Program-made: the position numbers and the translations under genes
Notes under the pieces: model-generated
Databases searched by the model: none
Told to the model about the DNA's origin: nothing
What the model saw: the letters and a program-made list of their open reading frames with translations, nothing else
Shown here: positions 1 to 7,268 of the stretch, in pieces
Numbering within the stretch: the stretch's first letter is position 1
How the letters are laid out: each line of letters opens with the position of its first letter
Source of the DNA: Micromonospora sp. WMMA1947
GTDB lineage: Bacteria > Actinomycetota > Actinomycetes > Mycobacteriales > Micromonosporaceae
Length of the DNA stretch: 64,000 nt
Assembly: GCF_027497355.1 (NCBI RefSeq)
Contig: NZ_CP114909.1
Location: 3,739,001 to 3,803,000, forward strand
Direction: 5' to 3'

Positions 1-2
1 CG

Positions 3-65
3 CTCAACCGGTCCACGGCCACCCGGGAGGTGTGGCAGCGGCTGCGCGCCGCCGCACGGGTGTGA
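3..65 (+). CDS. C-terminal tail of an upstream gene (partial)
   Basis: The window opens inside a reading frame that ends with TGA at 63-65. Only about 20 residues are visible, ending in an Arg/Ala-rich tail (WQRLRAAARV). This is too short to assign a family. The next gene starts 44 bases downstream on the same strand but has its own -10 element, so it need not be co-transcribed. Confidence 0.45.
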   Translation, partial: LNRSTATREVWQRLRAAARV

Positions 66-97
66 CCACCCGCCACACGACACCCGCGCCGTGCTTC

Positions 98-103
98 TAC
101 GGT
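98..103 (+). promoter_or_regulatory. Predicted -10 element, leaderless start
   Basis: TACGGT lies exactly six bases before the GTG at 110, the spacing expected of a leaderless actinobacterial mRNA. No ribosome binding site precedes that GTG, which fits. Confidence 0.4.
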
Positions 104-109
104 TGATCC

Positions 110-799
110 GTGGTGGGCACACAGCTGAACTGGGACCAGTACGCGACCGCGTGGGCACGGCTGCACGGCGGCTTCGATCCGCGTACCGCCGCGCCGGTGG
201 TACGCGCCTGGCTGCGCTTCGCCTACCACGTGGGCTACGTGCTGGGCCGGCTGCGCGTCGGCCCCACCCCGGTGACCGTGTTCGGGGTGCTGCTCTGCTT
301 CTGCGTACCCCTGTTCGTGGAGCGGCCCGGCAACGGGCCGTTCCTGGGCGCGTTGTTCGTGCTGCTGGCCGCGGTGGCCGACAGCGTCGACGGCGCGGTG
401 GCGGTGGCCACCGGCCGCACCACCCGGCTGGGCTACGTGTACGACTCGGTCGCCGACCGGCTCGGCGAGGTGGCCTGGCTGATCGCGTTCTGGCTGCTCG
501 GCGCGCCGGGCGCGCTGGTCGCGGCGGCCGGCGGCCTGTCCTGGCTGCACGAGTACGTGCGGGCGCGCGCGGTCTCGGCCGGGATGCGGGAGATCGGCGC
601 GGTGACGGTGGGGGAGCGGCCGACCCGGGTCTGCGTGGCGCTGGTCGGGCTGCTGGTCGCCGGGCTCACCGGGCTGATCGACGCCGACCTGACCGCCGGC
701 ACCATCACCATGGCCACCACGGTCTGGGTGCTGCTCGCCGGGTTCGGCCTGGGGCAGTTGCTCTCCGCCGTCCGCCGCGCCCTGGTCGACGCCGGCTGA
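110..799 (+). CDS. CDP-alcohol phosphatidyltransferase family membrane protein
   Basis: This 229-residue, mostly hydrophobic protein should transfer a phosphatidyl or similar group from a CDP-activated donor to an alcohol in the membrane. The CDP-alcohol signature is visible from about residue 91: Asp91, Asp94-Gly95, Ala98, Gly108, Asp112 and Asp116 keep the family spacing and supply the metal-binding aspartates. The usual Arg after Ala98 is Val here. Several hydrophobic segments follow. The GTG start at 110 is chosen because a -10 hexamer sits six bases upstream. The acceptor (glycerol phosphate, inositol phosphate or other) cannot be told from sequence. It is convergent with the carotenoid desaturase, 33 bases away. 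Confidence 0.8.
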   Translation: MVGTQLNWDQYATAWARLHGGFDPRTAAPVVRAWLRFAYHVGYVLGRLRVGPTPVTVFGVLLCFCVPLFVERPGNGPFLGALFVLLAAVADSVDGAVAVATGRTTRLGYVYDSVADRLGEVAWLIAFWLLGAPGALVAAAGGLSWLHEYVRARAVSAGMREIGAVTVGERPTRVCVALVGLLVAGLTGLIDADLTAGTITMATTVWVLLAGFGLGQLLSAVRRALVDAG

Positions 800-832
800 C
801 CGCCGCGCGCCCGTGCGGCGGTCGGCGACACC

Positions 833-2320
833 TCACCAAGCCGGGCCGACCGCCTCCGCGACGATCTCCGCGGACAACGTCACCATGGGCAGCCCGCCCC
901 CCGGGTGGCTGGAGCCGCCGACCAGCCAGAGCCCGGCCACCGGCCCCCGGTTGGCCGGGCGCAGCAGCCCGCCCGCGGTGCCGTAGATCGCCCCGCCCGG
1001 CGCGCCGGTGGCCGCGTCCAGGTCGGCCGGGGTACGGATCTCCCGGAACACCAGCCGGTCCCGTACGTCGGCGCCGCGCTCGGCCAGCACGTCGAGGATC
1101 CGGTCCGCGTACGCCTCGGCCAGGCCGGGCCGCCGCCAGTCCACCGCGCTCGCGGCGGTGCCGTGGCGGGGCGCGTTGACGAGCACGAACCACGCCTCGT
1201 GGCCGTCGGGGCGGACCGCCGGGTCGTCGGCCGCGGTGACGAACACGGTCGGGTCGGGCGCCGGGCGGGCCCGCACCCCGCGACCCGGGTCGCCGAACAC
1301 GGCGTCGAACTCGGCGTCGTAGTCGCGGGGGAAGAAGACGGTGTGGTGGGCCAGCCCGGAGTCGCCGCGTACGCCCAGCAGCAGCACGAACCCGGCCAGG
1401 CTGCGGTCGGTGAGCGCGGCCAGCCGGCGCGGGTCGGGCAGCAGGTTCCGGTAGACGGTGAGCGCGTCCACGTTCGCCACCACCACGTCGGCCGGAACCG
1501 GCGCGGCCATCCCCGCCACGCGTACCCCGTGCACCCGCCCGCCCGCGGCGTCGATCCGGGTGACAGTGGCGTCGGTGCGTACCACCACGCCGAGGTCCAG
1601 GCAGCGCGACAGCAGCGCGTCGGCGAGCGTGCCCAGCCCGCCGCGCAGGTACCAGCCGCCGTACGCCAGTTCGGCGTAGGGGACGGCGACGAGCGCGGCC
1701 GGGGCGCGGCGCGGGTCGGCGCCGGTGTACGTGGCGTACCGGTCCAGCAGCATCCGCATCCGCGGGTCGGACAGGTGACGGCGGCCCAGCCCGCGCAGGC
1801 TGCGGCCGGGGCCGATGGCGGCGAGGTCACCCAGCCGCCAGGCCAGCGCGGCCAGGTCGCGCGGCGAGTCGACGGTACGGCGCAGGATGTCCCGGTGCGA
1901 GGCCGCCCACACCCGGCCGGCGCGCCGCCACAGCCCGCGCCAGTCGGCGGCGGACCGGTCGCCGAATGCGGCGCCGATCCGGGTGGCGAACTCGTCCGGG
2001 TCGGCGCAGGAGTCGAGCGCCTGCCCGCCGCCGGGGAAGACGTGCCGCACGATCGGGTCCAGCGGGACCAGGTCGAGGTATTCGTCGAGCTTCGCGCCGG
2101 TCGCCTCGAACAGGTCGTGGAAGACCTGCGGCAGCGTGAACAGGCTCGGCCCGGTGTCGAAGTGCCACACCCCCTCCGGAGTGTGGTGGGCGTACCGGCC
2201 GAGCTTGCCCCCGACCGTGCCGGCCCGTTCGAGGACGGTGACCTCGTGCCCGGTGACCGCGAGCCGGGCGGCGGTGGCGAGCCCGCCCACCCCGGCGCCG
2301 ATGACCACGATGCGCGCCAT
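833..2320 (-). CDS. Carotenoid (phytoene-type) desaturase, CrtI family
   Basis: This is a 495-residue FAD enzyme of the CrtI/CrtO family, which introduces double bonds into, or otherwise oxidises, carotenoid chains. The N-terminal dinucleotide-binding fold (VVIGAGVGGLATAARL, about residues 5-20) is followed by the GGK and DTGPSLF elements of the family, and the C-terminus has the expected PGGGLPMVTLSAEIVAE signature. A strong Shine-Dalgarno (AGGAGGGG on the minus strand) precedes the ATG. It is the last gene of the minus-strand run, 12 bases after the glycosyltransferase gene. Its substrate may be phytoene or a later intermediate. No crtB or crtE is in the window, so the pathway must start elsewhere. 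Confidence 0.85.
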   Translation of the reverse strand: MARIVVIGAGVGGLATAARLAVTGHEVTVLERAGTVGGKLGRYAHHTPEGVWHFDTGPSLFTLPQVFHDLFEATGAKLDEYLDLVPLDPIVRHVFPGGGQALDSCADPDEFATRIGAAFGDRSAADWRGLWRRAGRVWAASHRDILRRTVDSPRDLAALAWRLGDLAAIGPGRSLRGLGRRHLSDPRMRMLLDRYATYTGADPRRAPAALVAVPYAELAYGGWYLRGGLGTLADALLSRCLDLGVVVRTDATVTRIDAAGGRVHGVRVAGMAAPVPADVVVANVDALTVYRNLLPDPRRLAALTDRSLAGFVLLLGVRGDSGLAHHTVFFPRDYDAEFDAVFGDPGRGVRARPAPDPTVFVTAADDPAVRPDGHEAWFVLVNAPRHGTAASAVDWRRPGLAEAYADRILDVLAERGADVRDRLVFREIRTPADLDAATGAPGGAIYGTAGGLLRPANRGPVAGLWLVGGSSHPGGGLPMVTLSAEIVAEAVGPAW

Positions 2321-2332
2321 GGCGTGCCCCTC

Positions 2333-3460
2333 CTAGGTGACCGGGCGACCCCGCCAGGTGAGCCGGTGTCGCTTCCGCAGATGGTACGACCGGACGGTCA
2401 GCCAACCGAGGACCACGACCGATACGGGGTGTGCGAGCGCGTCGGGCCACGCCCGCCCGCCGGTGGCGCGGGCGCTGACCACCCGCCCGGCGACCCCGGC
2501 CAGGTAGGCCAGGAACGCCACGGCGGCCACCGCCGGCGCGCCGGCGAGCAGCGCCCCGAGGGTCAGCAGCGGCGGCGCGACGTAGAGCGCGGCCAGCAGT
2601 GCCAGCACGGCCGCCGCCGCGGCAGGGTGCCCGAACGTGGCCCACAGCGACTTGGTGTAGCCGTCGCGCAGCTGCGGCCAGGTGTCGTACATCCGGCAGG
2701 ACGCCAGCCGGGAGCCGTCGGCGAGCGCGATCCGCCCGCCGGCCCGTTTCACCGCCCGGGCCAGCTCGATGTCCTCCAGCACCTTGTCGGCCACCGCCGC
2801 GTGCCCGCCGGCCCGCAGGTAGCCGGCCCGGTCCACGACCAGGAACTGCCCGCCCGCCGCGGCCAGCGACGGCCGTCGCGAGCGCTCCATCGCGCGCAGC
2901 GGCAGGAACGTCAGCCACAACCACTGCAACAGCGGCTGCACCAGCCGGTCGGCCGCCGTCCGCACCACGATCCGGGGGTACGGCGACAGCAGCGCCGCGT
3001 CCGCCGCGCGCAACTCGGTCACCGCCGCCGCCACCGCGTACGGGGTGAGCACCACGTCCGCGTCGACGAAGGCCAGCACCGCCGGTTCCGGGGCGGTACG
3101 GGTGGCGAGCTGCCAGCAGGCGTGCGGCTTGCCCAGCCAGCCCGGCGGCGGGGTGACGCCGGTGAGCAGCGTGAGGCGGGGATCGTCACCGGCCACCGCG
3201 CGGACCACGTCGGCGGTGCCGTCGGTCGAGCCGTCGTCGAGCACCACGATCCGCAGGTCCGGCACGCCGCGCTGGGCCAGCAGCGCGCGCAGGCACGGGG
3301 TGACCCGCTCGGCCTCGTCGCGCAGCGGCAGCAGCACCGCCACCGGTTCGGTCACCTCGGCCGGGCCGGTGCCGGGGCGGCGCAGCCAGGCGTACGCGTT
3401 GACCAGCGTGTGGCCGGTGAGCGCGGCGACCGCCACGGCCAGCGCGAAGACGGCGATCAT
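2333..3460 (-). CDS. Family 2 glycosyltransferase, CruG-like (carotenoid)
   Basis: This 375-residue membrane-associated GT-A glycosyltransferase has an N-terminal hydrophobic segment, then the catalytic domain: LDDGSTDGT around residues 75-85, the metal-binding DxD as FVDADVVL, the acidic VLEDIELA element, and a membrane-spanning C-terminal third. Its start is set by the ATGA overlap with the stop of the CruF-like gene. In cyanobacteria CruG is a GT2 enzyme that glycosylates the 2'-hydroxyl of carotenoids and works after CruF. The same adjacency here supports a carotenoid glycosyl-transfer role. The sugar is unknown. Confidence 0.75.
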   Translation of the reverse strand: MIAVFALAVAVAALTGHTLVNAYAWLRRPGTGPAEVTEPVAVLLPLRDEAERVTPCLRALLAQRGVPDLRIVVLDDGSTDGTADVVRAVAGDDPRLTLLTGVTPPPGWLGKPHACWQLATRTAPEPAVLAFVDADVVLTPYAVAAAVTELRAADAALLSPYPRIVVRTAADRLVQPLLQWLWLTFLPLRAMERSRRPSLAAAGGQFLVVDRAGYLRAGGHAAVADKVLEDIELARAVKRAGGRIALADGSRLASCRMYDTWPQLRDGYTKSLWATFGHPAAAAAVLALLAALYVAPPLLTLGALLAGAPAVAAVAFLAYLAGVAGRVVSARATGGRAWPDALAHPVSVVVLGWLTVRSYHLRKRHRLTWRGRPVT

Positions 3461-4320
3461 GCTGGGGCGTCGACGCGCGGCGCCGGCTGCGGCGTTCCGG
3501 CCCGGTCCTGGCGGGCCCGCCACAGCGTCACCGCCAGCGGTACCGCCGCCACCGCCATTCCGGCCGCGCCCCACAGCGCCGACGCCGGCAGCCGCAGGAA
3601 CACCGCGTGCGCCAGCACGCTGGAGGCGTACGTCCAGAGGTAGAGCGCGAACATCGGGGCGTCCCGGCCGTCGACCCGGTCCACGGACGACCCGGCGAGC
3701 GGGCGCAGCGCGACGGCGAGCAGCACCGCGAAGCCCAGCCAGCCCAGGTAGTTGCTGACCGGGATGCCCGCTAGCCCGGGCAGCGCCGGGGTGGCGTCGC
3801 GCCAGGTCCAGTAGCCCTCGGCCACCATCTGCGGGTCGAGGAACAGGTCCCAGGCGGCCAGCCCCACCGCCGAGAGCGCGATCCGCGCGATCCGGGAGCG
3901 GACCAGCCGGACCGCGGTGAGCCAGGCCGGCCAGGCCATCCAGGTCCAGGCGAGCGGGATGATCAGCGGCACCCCGGCCAGCTTCGGGCCCAGCTCGCCG
4001 GAGTAGTCGTAGGTGCCGAACGGGAACCCGGTGGCCACGCCGATCGCCTCCACCGCGAACCCGCCGCCGGTGACGACGGCGACCAGCGCGGCGGCGGTAC
4101 GGGCGCCGCGAGTGAGCAGCGCATGGCCGACCGAGAGCAGCCAGCCGAGCACCACGGTGGCCACCGTGAGCCCGGCCCGGGTGGAGCCGCCGGTGAGCGG
4201 GTAGCAGATCTGGGCGAGGATCAGCACGGCCAGCAGCGCCCAGGGCAGCCGGCCGCTCACTGTGCCGCTTTTCGTTCGCGACTGCGGGGCTCGCAAACCC
4301 GGCTCACTCCTCGCGCTCAC
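3457..4320 (-). CDS. Carotenoid biosynthesis membrane protein, CruF/DUF422-like
   Basis: This is a polytopic membrane protein of up to 287 residues with about seven hydrophobic helices. The stretch FPFGTYDYSGELGPKLAGVP and the later WDLFLDPQMV and NYLGWLGF motifs are typical of the CruF/DUF422 family, which hydrates the psi-end of carotenoids (1',2'-hydratase). The stop overlaps the GT2 start (ATGA). Two starts are possible: GTG at 4320, overlapping the upstream stop as GTGA, or GTG at 4260. The 60 bases between them look like a Micromonospora-type intergenic repeat, so the first 20 residues (SEPGLRAPQSRTKSGT region) may be repeat-derived or not translated. Confidence 0.75.
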   Translation of the reverse strand: MSARSEPGLRAPQSRTKSGTVSGRLPWALLAVLILAQICYPLTGGSTRAGLTVATVVLGWLLSVGHALLTRGARTAAALVAVVTGGGFAVEAIGVATGFPFGTYDYSGELGPKLAGVPLIIPLAWTWMAWPAWLTAVRLVRSRIARIALSAVGLAAWDLFLDPQMVAEGYWTWRDATPALPGLAGIPVSNYLGWLGFAVLLAVALRPLAGSSVDRVDGRDAPMFALYLWTYASSVLAHAVFLRLPASALWGAAGMAVAAVPLAVTLWRARQDRAGTPQPAPRVDAPA

Positions 4321-4871
4321 GGGGCGTCCGGCGGGGGCAGCGGCAGGTCCCGGCCGAGCACGCCGAACGGCCGTTCGTCGCCGGGGAAGTGGAAGTGACG
4401 CAGCACGTCGACGAAGCCGAACCGGCGGTACAGCCGCCAGGCTCGGGACTTCTCCTCGTCGGCCTCCGGCGTGGACAGCAGCGTGGTGTCGCCCTCGGCC
4501 ACGGCGAGCAGCGCGCGCAACTGGCGGGCGCCCAGGCCGTGCCCCTGCGCGGGCGGGCGGACGTGCAGCTCGACCACCTCGAACGGGTGCGCCAGCCAGC
4601 GCTGCCGGTCCTGCGCGTTCAGCGCCCGGTGCACCTGGTCGTGCCACCACTGTCCGGTGGCGCCCCGGTAGCCGTACCCGAAACCGGCCAGGTGCCCCTC
4701 GCTGGTGAGGCTGGCGACGGCGCGGAAGCCGGGCCGGCGTACGTGGGTGGCGATGTAGCCGCGGCGGGCCTCCAGCAGGTCGGGCCGGTAGCCCATCGCC
4801 TCGCCGTAGACGGCCACCACGTCGTCCAGCCGCCGGACCAGGTCGTCCGGTGTCCACCGCACCAGCCTCAT
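4317..4871 (-). CDS. GNAT family N-acetyltransferase
   Basis: This 184-residue protein has a GNAT acetyl-CoA fold. The central strand and pyrophosphate-binding loop read VVELHVRPPAQGHGLGARQL (Q/R-x-x-G-x-G/A type), and a late YRRFGFVDV segment is the usual GNAT beta6-beta7 region. Its ATG at 4871 overlaps the stop of the monooxygenase gene (ATGA) and its stop overlaps the start of the CruF-like gene (GTGA), so it is translationally coupled into the carotenoid run. The substrate is unknown. An acyl-transfer step on the pigment or its sugar is possible but only inferred from position. Confidence 0.8.
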   Translation of the reverse strand: MRLVRWTPDDLVRRLDDVVAVYGEAMGYRPDLLEARRGYIATHVRRPGFRAVASLTSEGHLAGFGYGYRGATGQWWHDQVHRALNAQDRQRWLAHPFEVVELHVRPPAQGHGLGARQLRALLAVAEGDTTLLSTPEADEEKSRAWRLYRRFGFVDVLRHFHFPGDERPFGVLGRDLPLPPPDAP

Positions 4872-5596
4872 GCGTGCCCTCTCGCCGTCTCCGGGTCGCC
4901 CTCGGCGGCCCAGCCGAGCACCGTACGGTCGCCGGCCACGTCGCCCACCGCGAACCGCGCGAACAGTTCCTCCGCGTACCAGCCCTCGGTGGGGGTGCGG
5001 GTGATCGCGGCGCGGTGCTCCGGGGAACGGTACGCGAACGCGACCAGGTCCGCCGGGTCGCGCCACACGCTCACCGTGCCCTGCCAGCCCAGCGGCGCCT
5101 CCCCGACGCCGAACCGGGCGAGCAGCCCGGGCGCGGCGTGCAACTCGGCGGCGACCGGCGGGATCGCCCGCCAGAACGTGGCCGCGCGGCGGGCCCGCAA
5201 CCGGGCCCGGGTCAGCGCCAGCACCGGCCCGGTGACCCGCCCGCCGGACGGCGCGCCGAACGGCTCCCGGCCGGACCACCGGCCGCGGCTGGTCAGCGGG
5301 CGCAGGTCCACCCGTACCGTGGCGTGCGCGATCCGGGCCCAGGACCGGGCGACGGGGGAGGCGTCGAAGCTGGCCGCGTCGGCGGGGGAGTCCCAGACCA
5401 CGAGCGCGGCCCACCGGGTCAGGTCGGCGTCGCCGGGGCCGAAGCCGGTGCCGGTTCCGGTGCCGAGCAGCTTGGCGAAGCGGACGCCCGGCAGCCGGCG
5501 CAGCCGGGCCGGGTGGGTGGCCATCCGGGTCAGCACACCGGGTACGGCCCGCCGGGGCACACGCCACACGTGCAGCGTGACGAGTCCGGGGTTCAC
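4868..5596 (-). CDS. Spheroidene monooxygenase (CrtA)-like protein
   Basis: The 242-residue protein reads like the CrtA family: TLHVWRVPRRAVPGVLTRMA near the start, a KLLGTGTGTGFGPGDADLTRWA block, then AALVVWDSPADAA and a late GTVSVWRDPADLVAFAYRS segment. CrtA introduces a keto group at C-2 of acyclic carotenoids such as spheroidene. The GTG at 5596 overlaps the YbaK stop (GTGA), fixing the start. With the CruF-, CruG- and CrtI-like genes downstream it suggests an oxidised, hydrated and glycosylated acyclic carotenoid end group. That product is inferred. Confidence 0.7.
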   Translation of the reverse strand: MNPGLVTLHVWRVPRRAVPGVLTRMATHPARLRRLPGVRFAKLLGTGTGTGFGPGDADLTRWAALVVWDSPADAASFDASPVARSWARIAHATVRVDLRPLTSRGRWSGREPFGAPSGGRVTGPVLALTRARLRARRAATFWRAIPPVAAELHAAPGLLARFGVGEAPLGWQGTVSVWRDPADLVAFAYRSPEHRAAITRTPTEGWYAEELFARFAVGDVAGDRTVLGWAAEGDPETARGHA

Positions 5597-6081
5597 GCCA
5601 CCTCGGCCGGGGCGCCGGCGGTGATCCGCAGCAGTTCCGCGTACGTGGTGGGGAACACCGCCCGGGGTACGCCACCGGCCGCCCACACCTCGTCGTACCC
5701 GGCCAGGGCGGTGTCGACGACGGTGCGCAGTGGCGCGGGGTGGCCGACCGGGGCGACGCCGCCGATCACCTGCCCGGTGTGCCGTTTGACGAACTCCGGG
5801 GTGGCCCGGCGCAGCCGGGTCACGCCCAGCGTGGCGGCCAGCCCGGCGGTGTCCACCCGGTGCGCGCCGGAGGTGAGCACCAGCAGCGGCGCGTCGTCCG
5901 CGTCGAAGATCAGCGAGTTGGCGATGGCACCGACGGCGACGCCGAGCGCCTCGGCCGCCGCGGCCGCGGTGTGCACCGCCTCGGGCAGCAGTCGGACGAG
6001 GCTGGCCTCGCCCGATCCGTTCCGCGCGCCCGCGTCGTCGAGCGCGCGCTGCACCGCCTGCACGTTCGGGTGTGGCTGCAT
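5593..6081 (-). CDS. YbaK/EbsC-type aminoacyl-tRNA deacylase
   Basis: This is a 162-residue single-domain protein of the YbaK/ProX editing family, which hydrolyses mischarged tRNA such as Cys-tRNA(Pro) or Ala-tRNA(Pro). Visible family features are AVGAIANSLIFDADDAPLLVLTSG in the middle and RRATPEFVKRHTGQVIGGVAPVGH, which includes the conserved Lys and the GxxP loop. ATG at 6081 is preceded by a run of G that can act as a Shine-Dalgarno. It is the first gene of the minus-strand run and is GTGA-coupled to the CrtA-like gene, although no functional link to carotenoids is obvious. Confidence 0.85.
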   Translation of the reverse strand: MQPHPNVQAVQRALDDAGARNGSGEASLVRLLPEAVHTAAAAAEALGVAVGAIANSLIFDADDAPLLVLTSGAHRVDTAGLAATLGVTRLRRATPEFVKRHTGQVIGGVAPVGHPAPLRTVVDTALAGYDEVWAAGGVPRAVFPTTYAELLRITAGAPAEVA

Positions 6082-6166
6082 CCCCCCATTCTTCCCCCAC
6101 CCCGGCGCGGCCCCGCCGGGGGCCGTCACCCTCCCGCGCGTCCCCGGCGCGTCACACGTTGCGTTT

Positions 6167-6189
6167 TCGTCGGTGGGGAGGTGTACTGT
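6167..6189 (+). promoter_or_regulatory. PafBC/RecA-NDp-type damage promoter of the mutasome operon
   Basis: The 9-mer TCGTCGGTG at 6167-6175 matches the mycobacterial RecA-NDp element (TTGTCRGTG) at eight of nine positions. It is followed by exactly eight bases and then TACTGT (TA-N3-T) at 6184-6189. That element is the target of the PafBC activator. Transcription would start near 6196, just upstream of the LexA box. Confidence 0.65.
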
Positions 6190-6198
6190 CAGGGTAGT

Positions 6199-6214
6199 TA
6201 GAACGAGTGTTCGA
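6199..6214. promoter_or_regulatory. LexA (SOS) box
   Basis: GAAC at 6201-6204 and GTTC at 6209-6212, separated by four bases and flanked by A/G and GA, match the actinobacterial SOS box core GAAC-N4-GTTC. It lies about 10-15 bases downstream of the predicted -10, where bound LexA would block transcription of the HEPN-imuA'-imuB-dnaE2 operon. Confidence 0.75.
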
Positions 6215-6423
6215 TTCCGGCTCGAGGTTCGATCGGCCCGAAGTTCGGCCCAGTCCGAACGGCAACGGCTCAGCTCCCCGGCTGGCCCGGCCTGATCCGA
6301 GCCGGTCGCGCACTCGTCGAACGCTCCGGAAGCGGTGTTTCGCGGCACCGGCTTCCGGGAGGTGCGGCACCGCGGGCCGCACCGGGTCTCGGACAGTCGC
6401 GAGTCCGGGCCCGTCAGGCAGGT

Positions 6424-6462
6424 CGTCGTCCGCCGCCCACGACCCCCGGGCGGCGGACGACG
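6424..6462 (+). other. Strong leader hairpin upstream of the HEPN gene
   Basis: Arms 6424-6438 and 6448-6462 pair perfectly over 15 bp around a nine-base C-rich loop. No T-run follows, so it is not a classical intrinsic terminator. It could be a pause or attenuation site or an RNA-stability element. Confidence 0.6.
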
Positions 6463-6626
6463 GACCCGCCGGCACGCCGGCCGGGTGTGGGTGTGGGGAA
6501 GCGTCCACATCCGGCCGGCCGCCACCCTGCAAGGTGCGTCTTCCTCCGCACCGACCGCTCCGGGCGACCGGGCGACGTTCCCCGTCGCGCGACCGCCCGC
6601 CCCGGCCACACGCGGAGGAGAGACCC

Positions 6627-7130
6627 ATGCCGACCAGTCCGGCCCAGGCGCCCACGGTGCCCGCGCACGTGCTGCCGCACCGCACCCCCGCCCAGTTGCT
6701 CGCGGTGGCCCGCGACGGGCTGGCCGAGGCATCCCGCACCCGTCCCGACGGCCTCCGGTACGCCGCCGCCCACCTCGCGGCGCTGCGCGCCGCCGCCGCC
6801 GTGCTCGCCGCCCGGGCCCGCCCCGCGCCCACCAAGCGGCACCGGATCACCAGTGTCTGGGTGCTGCTCGCCACCATCGCCCCCGAGTTGGACGAGTGGG
6901 CCGCCTACTTCGCCGCCGGCGCGAGCAAGCGGGCCGCCGCCGAGGCCGGCATCCCCCGCGTGGTCACCGCCCGGGAGGCCGACGACCTGCTGCGCGCCGC
7001 CGAGGAGTTCGTGACGGTGGTGGAGACCGCACTCGGCCTGGCGCACCAGCCGGCGCTCGACGGCCTGCCCCGACCGCTGCGGCTCGGCGCCTCCGGCTCC
7101 CCGCCCCGCCCGGGAGCAGCCGCCGCCTGA
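6627..7130 (+). CDS. SAV_6107-type HEPN domain protein, first gene of the mutasome operon
   Basis: This is a 167-residue, largely helical, Ala-rich protein that resembles the SAV_6107 HEPN family of actinobacteria. A candidate HEPN signature R-x4-H is visible as Arg44-YAAA-His49 in an otherwise helical stretch; in many HEPN proteins this pair forms an RNase active site. A second helical part (TSVWVLLATIAPELDEWAAYF) is conserved-looking and not enzymatic in appearance. The ATG at 6627 has a clear GGAGGAGA Shine-Dalgarno at 6613-6621. The gene is downstream of the LexA/PafBC promoter and upstream of imuA', which suggests expression after DNA damage. Whether it is a nuclease, a nucleotidyl-transfer target or a structural partner is unknown. 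Confidence 0.75.
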   Translation: MPTSPAQAPTVPAHVLPHRTPAQLLAVARDGLAEASRTRPDGLRYAAAHLAALRAAAAVLAARARPAPTKRHRITSVWVLLATIAPELDEWAAYFAAGASKRAAAEAGIPRVVTAREADDLLRAAEEFVTVVETALGLAHQPALDGLPRPLRLGASGSPPRPGAAAA

Positions 7131-7135
7131 TTCGT

Positions 7136-7178
7136 GGCGCCCGGCCACCACCGGCGGGACCCCGGGTGGCCGGGCGCC
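7136..7178 (+). other. Hairpin between the HEPN gene and imuA'
   Basis: Perfect 14-bp arms (7136-7149 and 7165-7178) enclose a 15-base loop, five bases after the HEPN stop. Two weaker hairpins follow before 7269. There is no T-run. It could reduce read-through or protect the upstream mRNA end. Confidence 0.55.
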
Positions 7179-7268
7179 GCACCACGGCACACGCGTGCCG
7201 CGCACGACACGATCCACAGCACCATCCACGGGCGGGCCCGTGGCGAAACACGACGGGGGGTTGGTCCG

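Larger units (their letters stand above)
6082..6626. other. Divergent intergenic region with a long mutasome leader
   Basis: These 545 bases separate the minus-strand carotenoid run from the mutasome operon. They hold the PafBC-type promoter, the LexA box and a leader of about 430 bases before the HEPN start. The leader contains one very stable hairpin (6424-6462). Reading frames run through it, but they show no recognisable domain and no ribosome binding site, so I treat it as untranslated. Confidence 0.6.

Noticed and set aside
905..3643. A 912-codon open frame on the plus strand opposite the carotenoid genes
   Set aside because: It is the GC-rich antisense shadow of real minus-strand genes with clear motifs; its own translation is low-complexity Arg/Gly/Pro/Ala.
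6207..6626. In-frame upstream extension of the HEPN protein
   Set aside because: It would include the stable hairpin region and part of the LexA box, has no Shine-Dalgarno, and reads as low-complexity sequence, whereas ATG 6627 has a strong Shine-Dalgarno.
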